DNA of 64,000 nt from Yinghuangia aomiensis (GTDB taxonomy: Bacteria; Actinomycetota; Actinomycetes; Streptomycetales; Streptomycetaceae). Under the pieces are notes generated by a model. The model was not told the DNA's origin and ran no database searches. It saw nothing but the letters and a program-made list of their open reading frames with translations. Position 1 is the first letter of the stretch. Each line of letters starts with the position of its first letter. The stretch covers positions 1 through 64,000 of the forward strand of contig NZ_BAABHS010000003.1 of NCBI RefSeq assembly GCF_039542225.1, given 5' to 3'. Positions 42,390-52,284 of this stretch are shown here, in pieces. Position numbers and translations under genes: made by a program.

Positions 42390-42543
42390 CGGACCGCACC
42401 GGACGGTTGCGGCCGGCGAATTCCCGCCGGTCTGCAACCGGTCCGTCCCCGCAACCGTCTGACGCCTCGACAGGTCACGCGGCGTACCACCACCCGAACA
42501 TCCGAACGCGGTACGCCGCAGTGCGAAAGGAACCGGACCAGAG

Positions 42544-45108
<2,565 letters not shown>

Positions 45109-45199
45109 GGCACCGGTCGGTTGAGCGGGGAGCGTTCCGCGGTCCGCGGAACTCCCGGGAGAGGCGCGGCTTCGCGGCCGCGTGCGGGCGAGGTGCGGC

Positions 45200-46021
45200 G
45201 TGAGCGGACAGTCCCCGCAAGGCGGGTCCTCCGGCGCGGTGCCGCCCCGTCCTGCGGCTCCTCCCCCGGCCCCGCCCGCGGCGGCCCCTGCGACGCCGCC
45301 GCGCCCCGCGGCGAGGCCTCCCGCGGCCGGCGCCGCCGGCGGGACGTCCGGGGGGACGTCCGGCGGCACCTCCGGGGGTACTCGCGGCCGGGCCAAGTCC
45401 GGTGCGGCGTCCGGCGGTAGCCGCCGCCGTGCGGATTCGCGGCAGAACCCGTCGGGGAGCGACGGGTACGGCCGGTCCGCGACGAGCACCATGACGACCG
45501 CGCGCCCGGCCGCCGACCAGAACCAGACGTCAGCGCAGCAGGTGGGGACCATGGCGCAGAACCCGACCCAGGCGGGCGCCCCGGCGGCCCGCCCCGCGGC
45601 CTCCGCCGCGCGCCCGTCCGCGGCTGCGGCCGCGGTAGGCCCGACCCGTACCCGGCGTGCCCGGCTCAAGGCCGCCCGGGTCGACCCGTGGTCGGTGATG
45701 AAGGTCAGCTTCCTGCTGTCCGTGGCGCTCGGCGTGGTCACCATCGTCGCCGTCACCGTGCTGTGGCTGGTGCTCGACGGCCTCGGCGTCTTCAACTCGC
45801 TGGGCAACACCGTCAAGGAAGTCACCCAGTCCGAGACGGACCCGCAGGGCTTCGACCTCAAGGCCACGCTGTCGATGAAGAACACCATGGTGTTCAGCAC
45901 GGCGATCGCCATCATCGACGTCGTCCTGGTCACCGCCCTGGCGACCCTCGGCGCCTTCCTCTACAACCTCAGCGCGTCCTTCACGGGCGGCATCGAGGTC
46001 ACCCTGGCGGAGGAAGACTGA
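45200..46021 (+). CDS. DUF3566 membrane protein
   Basis: 273 residues. The first about 155 are a Pro/Ala/Gly/Thr-rich low-complexity tail with GGTSGGTSGGTSGGT repeats. The conserved DUF3566 part follows: RRARLKAARVDPWSVMKVSF, a first membrane helix (LLSVALGVVTIVAVTVLWLVL), an exported loop, and a second helix near the C-terminus (VVLVTALATLGAFLYNLSASFTGGIEVTL). The role is unknown. Members always follow gyrA in actinobacteria (CwsA/Rv0007-type locus), so a cell-shape or division link is possible. Start GTG at 45200; the N-terminus is uncertain. Confidence 0.83.
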   Translation: MSGQSPQGGSSGAVPPRPAAPPPAPPAAAPATPPRPAARPPAAGAAGGTSGGTSGGTSGGTRGRAKSGAASGGSRRRADSRQNPSGSDGYGRSATSTMTTARPAADQNQTSAQQVGTMAQNPTQAGAPAARPAASAARPSAAAAAVGPTRTRRARLKAARVDPWSVMKVSFLLSVALGVVTIVAVTVLWLVLDGLGVFNSLGNTVKEVTQSETDPQGFDLKATLSMKNTMVFSTAIAIIDVVLVTALATLGAFLYNLSASFTGGIEVTLAEED

Positions 46022-46060
46022 CGCCTCGCCGCACCCCTGCCCGACGGCCGGAATCCCGTT

Positions 46061-46089
46061 TTGGCGTGCGGGAAGGGGTGCGGTACTCT
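46061..46089 (+). promoter_or_regulatory. Promoter of tRNA-Ile
   Basis: TTGGCG, 17 nt, TACTCT. The predicted start is about 12 nt before the mature tRNA. Confidence 0.65.
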
Positions 46090-46107
46090 CTTGGAGCACA
46101 CCAACGA

Positions 46108-46181
46108 GGGCCTATAGCTCAGACGGTTAGAGCGCTTCCCTGATAAGGAAGAGGCCACAGGTTCAAGTCCTGTTAGGCCCA
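46108..46181 (+). tRNA. tRNA-Ile (anticodon GAT)
   Basis: The full cloverleaf is present: acceptor GGGCCTA with TAGGCCC, D-loop AGCTCAGACGGTTAGAGC, anticodon loop CTGATAA with GAT at 46142-46144, and T-arm GGTTCAAGTCC. The discriminator is A and the CCA end is not encoded. Position after gyrA/DUF3566 is conserved. Confidence 0.97.
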
Positions 46182-46198
46182 CTCAGAGTGTGCACGTC

Positions 46199-46241
46199 AG
46201 GCCACCAATCCGGTTCACCGGGTAGGTGGCCTTGATCGTTT
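46199..46241 (+). terminator. Terminator after tRNA-Ile
   Basis: AGGCCACC and GGTGGCCT form a stem with an 18-nt loop, followed by TGATCGTTTTA. Confidence 0.7.
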
Positions 46242-46342
46242 TAGGGGCCGTTTAGGGGCCGTCTTTCCGGCACGCGGTTAATCACCGGCCCGCGAGCAGG
46301 TGCAGTGCCGTCGTCAGTGCCGTCGTGTCGGCAATGTCGGCA
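46238..46342. repeat. Short tandem duplications next to tRNA-Ile
   Basis: Three small direct duplications follow the tRNA within 100 bp: TTTAGGGGCCG twice (about 46240-46261), CAGTGCCGTCGT twice (about 46303-46327) and TCGGCAATG twice (about 46328-46345). They may be scars of past recombination beside the tRNA. Confidence 0.5.
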
Positions 46343-46374
46343 ATGGATCGAAGCTATGGACCCTTTCGGTCCGC

Positions 46375-46836
46375 ATGCGTCCCGTGTTGTTTGCCGCGTG
46401 CCGGGAGACGGATTCGCCTCTCGTGGAGCATGGGCTCTTGGATGGATGGACGTTGTGCGGGGTACCCCGCGACCAGGTGACCGTGTATCGGCACCCGTTC
46501 TTCGCCGAGCGGCCTGGCGGATGCGTTTCGTGCGGCGAGCAGGCGTCGCTTGCGCCGACCGAGCCCGGATCTCAGGAACGGTTTCACGGGCACGTCGAGA
46601 GGATGGCCCCGAGCGCCCTGCGAGACGAGTTGCCGGCCGCTCCCATGGCCGGAGCGGGCATCTCGCTTTGGATCGAAGACCCCGCAAAGGGAGTGGTGCG
46701 CCACTATGCGGAGACCGAGCGCATCGTCGGGGGCGGCGAGGTAATCCCGGAACTGGTCCACGCGAACGGCCGGCTCGGGCTTGCACACGTTGCCCACGGT
46801 TTCCGGGATTACGTGGCGACCCGATCATCACCCGGG
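46375..46836 (+). pseudogene. Fragment of an unknown protein
   Basis: From an ATG at 46375 the frame reads MRPVLFAACRETDSPLVEHG and continues through CVSCGEQASLAPTEPGS and ISLWIEDPAKGVVRHYAETE to HANGRLGLAHVAHGFRDYVATR. This part has a protein-like composition and two CxxC-like cysteines. Past about 46836 the same frame turns into arginine-rich out-of-frame sequence, while another frame becomes the DUF2568 remnant. I read it as a gene cut by a fusion or deletion. The family is not recognised. GC content is lower than in neighbours, suggesting transfer. An intact gene with a longer frame to 47196 cannot be excluded. Confidence 0.4.
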
Positions 46837-47251
46837 CGCAGGCTCCACGCTCGCCACCGAACCGGCGGCCCGCGCACTCGGCGCGGTGGCCGCCTTGGCC
46901 ATGGCCACCAGCCTGTGGGCGATCTTCGCCGCCCCTCGCGCCCGCGTTCGCATACCGGCCCTGACCGTGGCCGTGAAGACGCTGGTGTTCGGCGCGACCG
47001 TCGTCACGCTCGCCGAGGGCCACCCCCGGCAGGCCGCAGCCTTCGTGGCAGTACTGGCACTGACCACGGCGGCGGTACGGCTGCTGAGCCACCACCCCAC
47101 ACCACTGCGCCCGAACGCGCATACCTCTCTCCAGGCGCGGGTGCGGCCCCGTTTCGGACCTCGTTCCGGAGTGCTGCCGAGAGCCGCGCTGCGTGACGTG
47201 TGGTGTGCGGCGCGGCTATCGGCAGGAGGCCGTGCGGTTCCTACTGGTTGA
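46781..47251 (+). pseudogene. Remnant of a YrdB/DUF2568 membrane protein gene
   Basis: Between about 46847 and 47087 this frame encodes ALGAVAALAMATSLWAIFAA, PRARVRIPALTVAVKTLVFG and AAAFVAVLALTTAAVRLL, three membrane helices with the APRARVRIP and KTLVFG motifs of the DUF2568 family. The first membrane helix and normal start of that family are missing, and the upstream frame belongs to a different protein. After 47090 the sequence becomes low-quality. It is therefore probably a 5'-truncated relic. The family assignment comes from motif recall. Confidence 0.5.
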
Positions 47252-48284
47252 GGATTTCTTCGATCTTGTCGGCCACGCGCTGCGCCTGAATGTCCCGTCC
47301 ACGCTCATTGGGGTGCCCGTACCACGGGAGTTTCTGCCCGAAGAGTTCGACCTGGGAGTCCTCCAGCAGCCCCCCGATCCCCCGCTCGGCCCCGTCGCAG
47401 GCGGTGTTCGCCCAGGTGTGGCCGTACAGCTCCACGAATTCGGCGCCGGCGTCCGCGGCAGCCTGCTTCATGACCTGGTCCAGTCGCTTCTGGACCTGGT
47501 CCAGGAACGGCATGGCGTCCTGGGTGATGTCGGCGAGCGGAAGTTCCGTCTGGCCGGGCGCCGGGGTCAGGCACTTGGCGGTGTCGTTGGGCACGAGCCG
47601 GGAGTAGCCGACCAGGACCCGGGTGGCCTCGGGGGAGAAGTACGCCATGCGGTCGAACATCTCCGCCAACTGCCCGACGACCACCTCGAACTGGGAGTCC
47701 AGCCACTGCTGCCCGTCCCCCGACGCGAAGAACTCCTGGCACTTGTCGGCCGGCGAGTCCGCGTCCACCGGATCCCCGGGCAGCAGGGACGGCTCGCGCA
47801 GCTTGGCGGAGCACTGCTTGAGGATGCGGTTGAAGCCCAGTGTGTTGCCGCCCATGCTGCCCACGACCAGCTTGGTGTCCGGCTTGAGCGCGTCCTGCTG
47901 CGCCGGGACCTTGTAGTCCGTGCCGGGGAACGTCGTCTGCTCCTCCCAGAAGTTGCCGACGAGCGCGCCTCCGCAGGAGACGTCCGCTTGGACGTCGAGC
48001 TTGACGCCCTTGTCCGCAAGGCGCCGGGCGGCGAGGGCGGGGTAGTTCTCCTTCGCCTGGAAACAGAGGGCCCTGCTCGGGTCGTTCTCGTTGTTGACGG
48101 GCGCGATGCCGTAGTTGGCGGTGTAGGAATCGCCGTAGAAGACGGTCGGCACGGGGTCGGCGGGTGCCGCGTCCGCGGTCCCCGTCGGCACGGAGAGCGC
48201 CAGGCAACTGCCCAGCGCAACGGCGGCGGCCGCCAGCCGTCGTACCGCGGGAGTCTTCGTCGTCATACGCAGGGACGCAGGCAT
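47241..48284 (-). CDS. Secreted SGNH/GDSL-family hydrolase
   Basis: 347 residues. A signal peptide is visible (basic MPASLRMTTKTPAVRR, then LAAAAVALGSCLALSVPTGTADA, with cleavage near AAPADP). The catalytic nucleophile Ser53 lies in FYGDSYTANYG (block I). GNFWEEQ and VVGSMGGNTLGF give the oxyanion Gly and Asn. His324 lies in YGHPNERGRD (block V). Paired cysteines (CFQAKENY, VSCGGA, LKQCSAK, DKCQEF, AKCLTP, NTACDG) suggest three disulfides, as in the secreted Streptomyces esterase/lipase SEST-like group. The natural substrate is unknown. The ATG at 48284 follows ACGAAAGGG. It sits in the non-core interval between tRNA-Ile and the DLW-39 gene, with no partner gene. Confidence 0.85.
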   Translation of the reverse strand: MPASLRMTTKTPAVRRLAAAAVALGSCLALSVPTGTADAAPADPVPTVFYGDSYTANYGIAPVNNENDPSRALCFQAKENYPALAARRLADKGVKLDVQADVSCGGALVGNFWEEQTTFPGTDYKVPAQQDALKPDTKLVVGSMGGNTLGFNRILKQCSAKLREPSLLPGDPVDADSPADKCQEFFASGDGQQWLDSQFEVVVGQLAEMFDRMAYFSPEATRVLVGYSRLVPNDTAKCLTPAPGQTELPLADITQDAMPFLDQVQKRLDQVMKQAAADAGAEFVELYGHTWANTACDGAERGIGGLLEDSQVELFGQKLPWYGHPNERGRDIQAQRVADKIEEILNQ

Positions 48285-48595
48285 CGATGTGCCCTTTCGT
48301 CAGATACCGATGCGGGAGAGCAGGGATGTAACACTGCGTATTCATGCAGATTTCCAGAGTGATAATGCGATAGGCGCGCGTTGCAACTGGGTGACTCCCG
48401 GGGGTGCCGGTTCCACGCAAGTTCCACAACCCCCAAAGGCGGTGGCGTGGGCGCGGCTGCGAAGTGGTCTGCTCGTGCGACCGCCGAGCGAGTGGATTTC
48501 CCGGTGGGCGGGAGTGGGTGCCCCGAGCTGGGGCAACCGGGTCGTTGTCCCCTGTCGTCCCGGTGGTCCGACTCCCGAGAGGGAAGTCATGAGGC
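48285..48595. other. Intergenic stretch, 311 bp, nothing recognised
   Basis: Lower-GC sequence upstream of the SGNH gene, presumably with its leftward promoter. Open frames here are short and have no family resemblance or start signals. Confidence 0.5.
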
Positions 48596-48867
48596 GTGCC
48601 CGTGACGCCCGTGGTGGTGTGCACGTCGGACCCGTCCATCACGCACCGGATCGGCAACACGATCAGCGGCAATACGGCGATCAGTGTGGCGAGTTGCCCG
48701 GCGAACCAGCATGCGGTCGGCGGCGGCGCGGCCGCGCCGCCATCGGCGACGCGACGGTCCTCCACTACGAGTCGTTCCCCACCGCGACCGGCTGGGCGGT
48801 CCGCGCGGCGAACACCGACAACGGCCGGCACGCCATCGTCGCCGAGGTGCTCTGCGCCGCTCCTTGA
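48596..48867 (+). pseudogene. Frameshifted, N-terminally truncated secreted-protein remnant
   Basis: One frame encodes NTAISVASCPANQHAVGGGAAA up to about 48736. The next frame continues ATVLHYESFPTATGWAVRAA and NTDNGRHAIVAEVLCAAP to a stop at 48867. Together they recreate the C-x-VGGG ... SYPTATGW-x-V-x-AANT ... VCA pattern of small exported actinobacterial proteins. The frames differ by one base within a GC-repetitive stretch (48737-48750), consistent with a 1-nt deletion or a base-calling error. No signal peptide is found upstream. It is probably a decayed gene. Confidence 0.5.
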
Positions 48868-48884
48868 CGGTGCCGCGGTGGTTC

Positions 48885-48910
48885 CACGTGGAACCACCGC
48901 ACCACCCGTG
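48885..48910. promoter_or_regulatory. 26-bp perfect palindrome with a parS-like core
   Basis: The core GTTCCACGTGGAAC (48891-48904) differs from parS by one symmetric change in each half. The flanks GCGGTG and CACCGC extend the dyad to 26 bp with no mismatch. It lies about 20 kb from the main parS cluster and 13 kb right of oriC. Confidence 0.6.
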
Positions 48911-49015
48911 CGGTTCGGCACGCCGCGGTAATCAAGCTGTTATTGTCGAGGGCATCCCGGATTCCTGTGCGGTGTCCGGGGCATGGACGTCACTCGCAGG
49001 ACGGAGAGGCACGCG

Positions 49016-49150
49016 ATGAAGAAGCTGATCCTGGTGGCCCTGGCCGCAGTTGCCGGCCTGTTGGTCTACCGGCAGATCCAGGCGGACCGTGCCGAGCAGG
49101 ATCTGTGGACCGAGGCGACCGACCCGGTCCCGGCCGGCTCCGCGCGCTGA
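49016..49150 (+). CDS. DLW-39 family small protein
   Basis: 44 residues, MKKLILVALAAVAGLLVYRQ then IQADRAEQDLWTEATDPVPA and GSAR. A hydrophobic N-terminal helix is followed by the AEQDLWTEATD motif that names the family. It was recognised despite its size by this motif, by the ATG at 49016 and by a GGAGAGG ribosome-binding site. It is conserved in actinobacteria near the tRNA-Ile/tRNA-Ala/gyrA region. The function is unknown, probably membrane-associated. Confidence 0.85.
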   Translation: MKKLILVALAAVAGLLVYRQIQADRAEQDLWTEATDPVPAGSAR

Positions 49151-49199
49151 CACCCGCGCGCACGCAGGCACTCGCGGGATAACCCGAGACACCCCTTCC

Positions 49200-49226
49200 G
49201 GGCCCCGGCCGACACGGCCGGGGCCC
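49200..49226. terminator. Terminator after the DLW-39 gene
   Basis: GGGCCCCGGCCG, ACA-type loop, CGGCCGGGGCCC. It is nearly identical to the hairpin at 50446-50478. Confidence 0.75.
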
Positions 49227-49382
49227 GCGGTGTTTCCTACGCCGCAATCGCGCACGGCCGCCCGGCGTTGCGTGGGTAGCGCCCACGGAGCCGACACGGC
49301 ATGATGCGCTGCACGCAACCGGCTCGGTGGCGCGGCGCGGATCCGGCCATCCGAGTGACCCGACTCCGGGGGGATCTCCTTC

Positions 49383-50369
49383 ATGCCCTGTTCCAGATGC
49401 GGTAGTCCCCTGCCCGCGGGCAGCGCACTCTGCCCGCAGTGCGGAACTCCCGTCGCGGCACCGCAGATGCCGTACGCCCCGCCGCCGCCGATGGGGTGGG
49501 GTCCCGGCTACGCGGCGCCCGCGCCGCCCAAGCCGCTGGGCAGTCTGGCGATCGCCACGAACATCCTGATGGGGATCGCGGCGGCCGTCGCCGTGTACTC
49601 GGCCTACGCGTTCTTCCACCGCGCGTCCGTCTTCGGGGACATCCAGGACGGCGACTTCAGCGCGCTCATGGACGCCGGCGACGCGGACGACCCGGTCAAG
49701 GCGTCCCTGGCACTGACCGTGATCTCGGGGCTGCCGATCGCCGTCCTGTACATCATCTGGTCCTACCGCGCACGCGCGAACATCGAGGCGTGGCAGGGTC
49801 CCCGGCCGAAGCTGTCCAAGGGCTGGGCGATCGGCGGCTGGTTCATCCCGGTGGCCGGCTTCGTCCTCCCGGGCATCGTCGCGAACGACATCGCGAACGG
49901 CAGCGACATGCGGGCCGCGCATCCCGGCGGGCGCGCGGGCGGCAAGGGCCTGCTGTGGGCGTGGTGGGGCACGTGGGTGGCCTCGATGGTGCTCTTCACC
50001 ATCGGGCTGAGCCTCCGCGACTCCGAAGACGACCTGGACAACGGCAACGTCACCTTCGACACCTACCTCAGCAACGCGAAGACGGCCGACTCGCTCTCCG
50101 GCACCGCGAGCGTGCTGCGGCTGGCCGCCGCCGTGCTGGCGATCCTCGTCGTGCACCGGATCTCCACGATGCAGGCGCAGCGCATCGCGATGGGCCCGGG
50201 GGCCTACCCACCAGGACCGGGCATGGGCATGATGCCGGGTGCTCCGGGGATGCCCGGTTACCCGGGTGCGCCCGGTGCCCCCGGGATGCCGGGCTATCCG
50301 GGTATGCCGGGCGGCGGACCGGTTCCGCCGCAGGGTCCGCAGGCCTACTACCAGCAGCCGCCCGCCTAA
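49383..50369 (+). CDS. Zinc-ribbon DUF4328 membrane protein
   Basis: 328 residues. It begins with a zinc ribbon, MPCSRCGSPLPAGSALCPQCG (CxxC...CxxC; four cysteines in residues 3-20). A proline-rich linker and about five to six membrane helices follow, including the DUF4328 signature WSYRARANIEAWQGPRPKLS and KGWAIGGWFIPVAGFVLPG. A C-terminal Gly/Pro/Met tail has MPGYPGAPGAPGMPGYPG repeats. It is probably an integral membrane protein of unknown function, common in streptomycetes. The ATG at 49383 has only a weak GGGGGG stretch upstream. Confidence 0.82.
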   Translation: MPCSRCGSPLPAGSALCPQCGTPVAAPQMPYAPPPPMGWGPGYAAPAPPKPLGSLAIATNILMGIAAAVAVYSAYAFFHRASVFGDIQDGDFSALMDAGDADDPVKASLALTVISGLPIAVLYIIWSYRARANIEAWQGPRPKLSKGWAIGGWFIPVAGFVLPGIVANDIANGSDMRAAHPGGRAGGKGLLWAWWGTWVASMVLFTIGLSLRDSEDDLDNGNVTFDTYLSNAKTADSLSGTASVLRLAAAVLAILVVHRISTMQAQRIAMGPGAYPPGPGMGMMPGAPGMPGYPGAPGAPGMPGYPGMPGGGPVPPQGPQAYYQQPPA

Positions 50370-50445
50370 CGGGTTCGGCGCGAGCGCGACCGGCGGGGGA
50401 CACGCGGGACATCCGCGACACCGCGCCACGGCTCCGGGTCACATC

Positions 50446-50478
50446 CCCGGGCCCCGGCCGACTCGGCCGGGGCCCGGG
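50446..50478. terminator. Terminator after the DUF4328 gene
   Basis: CCCGGGCCCCGGCCG, ACT, CGGCCGGGGCCCGGG. A perfect 15-bp stem with a 3-nt loop. Confidence 0.8.
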
Positions 50479-50553
50479 ATATGCGCGGACCCGGGTGCCG
50501 GTTCTTCGGTATGCTCGTAGCGCTCGCCGTCCCGTCGGGTTCGGCGGATATCC

Positions 50554-50626
50554 GGGGCCATAGCTCAGTTGGTAGAGCGCTGCCTTTGCAAGGCAGATGT
50601 CTGGGGTTCGAGTCCCCATGGCTCCA
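50554..50626 (+). tRNA. tRNA-Ala (anticodon TGC)
   Basis: The cloverleaf is complete: acceptor GGGGCCA with TGGCTCC, D-arm AGCTCAGTTGGTAGAGC, anticodon stem CTGCC/GGCAG with loop TTTGCAA (TGC at 50587-50589), and T-arm GGGGTTCGAGTCCCC. Discriminator A, CCA not encoded. A possible -10 TATGCT lies at 50510-50515. Confidence 0.97.
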
Positions 50627-50658
50627 CAGCACAGCCGCGCTCCTCGCGGTCGCGGCAA

Positions 50659-50701
50659 CGCCGAAGGCCGGACACCCCCAGGGGTGTCCGGCCTTCGGCG
50701 T
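50659..50701. terminator. Strong bidirectional hairpin after tRNA-Ala
   Basis: CGCCGAAGGCCGGACACCCC pairs with its complete complement. It separates the rightward tRNA from the convergent DUF5324-like gene. Confidence 0.85.
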
Positions 50702-50726
50702 TGTCTGAGCCGTTCTGTGGAGCCGT

Positions 50727-51455
50727 TCAGTGGTGGCCGCGGCGGTGCTTGCTCTTGGCGGCGTCCTGCAGGTTCCCGGTCTCGTCGCCATCGTGGTCCG
50801 CGGTGCCGACGCTTCCGGGGTCGGTCACCGGCTCGCCGCGGTAGGCGTCCGGGCTCATGCCCGGTGCGGGCGCCGCGGGCAGGCTCTCGTCGGCCTTCCA
50901 CTCGGGCTCTTCGGTCTTGCGCTGCCACCACACCCAGCCGGCCGTGGCGCCGATCGCCAGAGCCAGCATGAAGATGCGGCGGTTCTTGCGGCGCTTCTTC
51001 TGCTTGGCCAGCTTGCGGATCTCCGCGGCGCTGACGTCGCCGCGCAGCGCGACGGCGGCGGCCTCGGCGCGGGCGCGGGCCTCGGCCAGGGCGGGTTCGC
51101 TCGCGTCCCGGGCGGCGACGGCGGCCGCGACGGCGCGGGGCCGCACCTCGTCCTCGTAACGGCGGCGGGCGTTCTCCACGACGAGTTGGGCGCGCGGGGG
51201 CAGCGCCGGTACGACGCGGTCGCGGCTGTAGGCCGCGGCGCGCATGCGTGCGTTGTCCATGGCCGGCAGTACGCGCGTCTGGCCCTGCTCGCGCGCGGCG
51301 ACGAGCGCGGCGGCGAGTCGGGGCGCCGCCCATTCGCGGGCGTCCGCGGCGTACTGCGCTGCGGAATCCCGTGCATGTGCGGCACGGGGCGCGATCCAGA
51401 CCACGGTCCGGCCAGACACGTCGCGTGCCTGCTCTCGTGCCCGATCCATGCTCAC
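50727..51455 (-). CDS. DUF5324-like membrane protein
   Basis: 242 residues. Residues about 1-150 are Ala/Arg-rich and strongly helical, with repeated AAxARE/AARD patterns that suggest a coiled coil. A basic KLAKQKKRRKNRR stretch precedes one membrane helix, IFMLALAIGATAGWVWW (about 160-176). The C-terminal tail is acidic and Pro/Gly-rich. I associate this with the Streptomyces DUF5324 family next to the cyclophilin gene, but from memory only. The start is GTG at 51455 with GAGGAGG upstream. It is divergent from ppiA. Confidence 0.65.
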   Translation of the reverse strand: MSMDRAREQARDVSGRTVVWIAPRAAHARDSAAQYAADAREWAAPRLAAALVAAREQGQTRVLPAMDNARMRAAAYSRDRVVPALPPRAQLVVENARRRYEDEVRPRAVAAAVAARDASEPALAEARARAEAAAVALRGDVSAAEIRKLAKQKKRRKNRRIFMLALAIGATAGWVWWQRKTEEPEWKADESLPAAPAPGMSPDAYRGEPVTDPGSVGTADHDGDETGNLQDAAKSKHRRGHH

Positions 51456-51752
51456 GACGGCCTCCTCCTCGGCGGTTGTATCCGCATACGCTTTCCCGGA
51501 GCGCCGAAGATCATGCCTGGTTTGTCATCTCATATACCTTTGATGGTGCGTGATCGTCGCGTGCGGAGCGCGCGTTCTCCTGGCGTTTGGGCGCCGGAGG
51601 CCGCCGCGTGCGAGGATTTCCGGGACCGACGGCAGGCCCGTCCGACCCCCGCGGCGGCAGCGGGAAACCCGCGCCGCCGGAGTGTCCGGGACCCGCCGCA
51701 CACCGCGCAGCAAGCCGGCCGCGACCGTCGCGGCCGCAGGGAAGGCTCACTC
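51456..51752. other. Divergent intergenic region, 297 bp
   Basis: It should hold promoters for the DUF5324-like gene (leftward) and the cyclophilin gene (rightward). The segment 51480-51550 is distinctly A/T-richer. No gene is seen. Confidence 0.5.
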
Positions 51753-52277
51753 GTGGCCGAGAAGCTCTACGCCACCGTCAAGACCAACCACGGGGACATC
51801 CTGCTCGAATTGTTCCCGAACCATGCGCCGAAGACGGTCGCCAGCTTCGTCGGCCTGTCCGACGGTTCCCGCGAGTGGACCGACCCGGAGACCGGTGCGC
51901 CGGGCAAGGGCCCGCTGTACAACGGGGTGGTCTTCCACCGCGTGATCGACGGCTTCATGATCCAGGGCGGGGACCCGACCGGCACCGGCCGTGGCGGCCC
52001 GGGCTACCAGTTCGCCGACGAGTTCCACCCCGACCTGCAGTTCAGCCGCCCGTTCCTGCTGGCCATGGCGAACGCCGGCCCGGGGACCAACGGCTCGCAG
52101 TTCTTCATCACGGTCGGCACCCCGGCGCACTTGAACCGCAAGCACACGATCTTCGGCGAGGTCGCGGACCAGGCGGGCCGGGACGTGGTCAAGGCCATCT
52201 CCCAGGTTGCGACCGACGGCAACGACCGGCCGGTGCGGGACGTCGTCATTTCCGAGATCGTCATCGAGAAGCGCTGA
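51753..52277 (+). CDS. ppiA: Peptidyl-prolyl cis-trans isomerase, cyclophilin type
   Basis: A 174-residue cytoplasmic cyclophilin that speeds proline isomerisation during folding. The active-site sequences are VVFHRVIDGFMIQGGDPTGTGRGG and ANAGPGTNGSQFFIT, with the catalytic Arg and the Phe/Gln residues present, followed by HLNRKHTIFGEV. It has no signal peptide. The start is GTG at 51753 after GGGAAGG. Followed by the rhomboid gene 7 bp later, as in Mycobacterium (ppiA-Rv0110 region). Confidence 0.94.
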   Translation: MAEKLYATVKTNHGDILLELFPNHAPKTVASFVGLSDGSREWTDPETGAPGKGPLYNGVVFHRVIDGFMIQGGDPTGTGRGGPGYQFADEFHPDLQFSRPFLLAMANAGPGTNGSQFFITVGTPAHLNRKHTIFGEVADQAGRDVVKAISQVATDGNDRPVRDVVISEIVIEKR

Positions 52278-52284
52278 AGCCACG

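Noticed and set aside
46238..46262. Attachment site of an integrated element at tRNA-Ile
   Set aside because: No integrase gene and no second copy of the tRNA 3' end were found within the following 3 kb, so only past events can be suspected.
48342..48590. An 82-codon leftward frame
   Set aside because: No ribosome-binding site, no domain or membrane helix, and it lies in the presumed upstream region of the SGNH gene.
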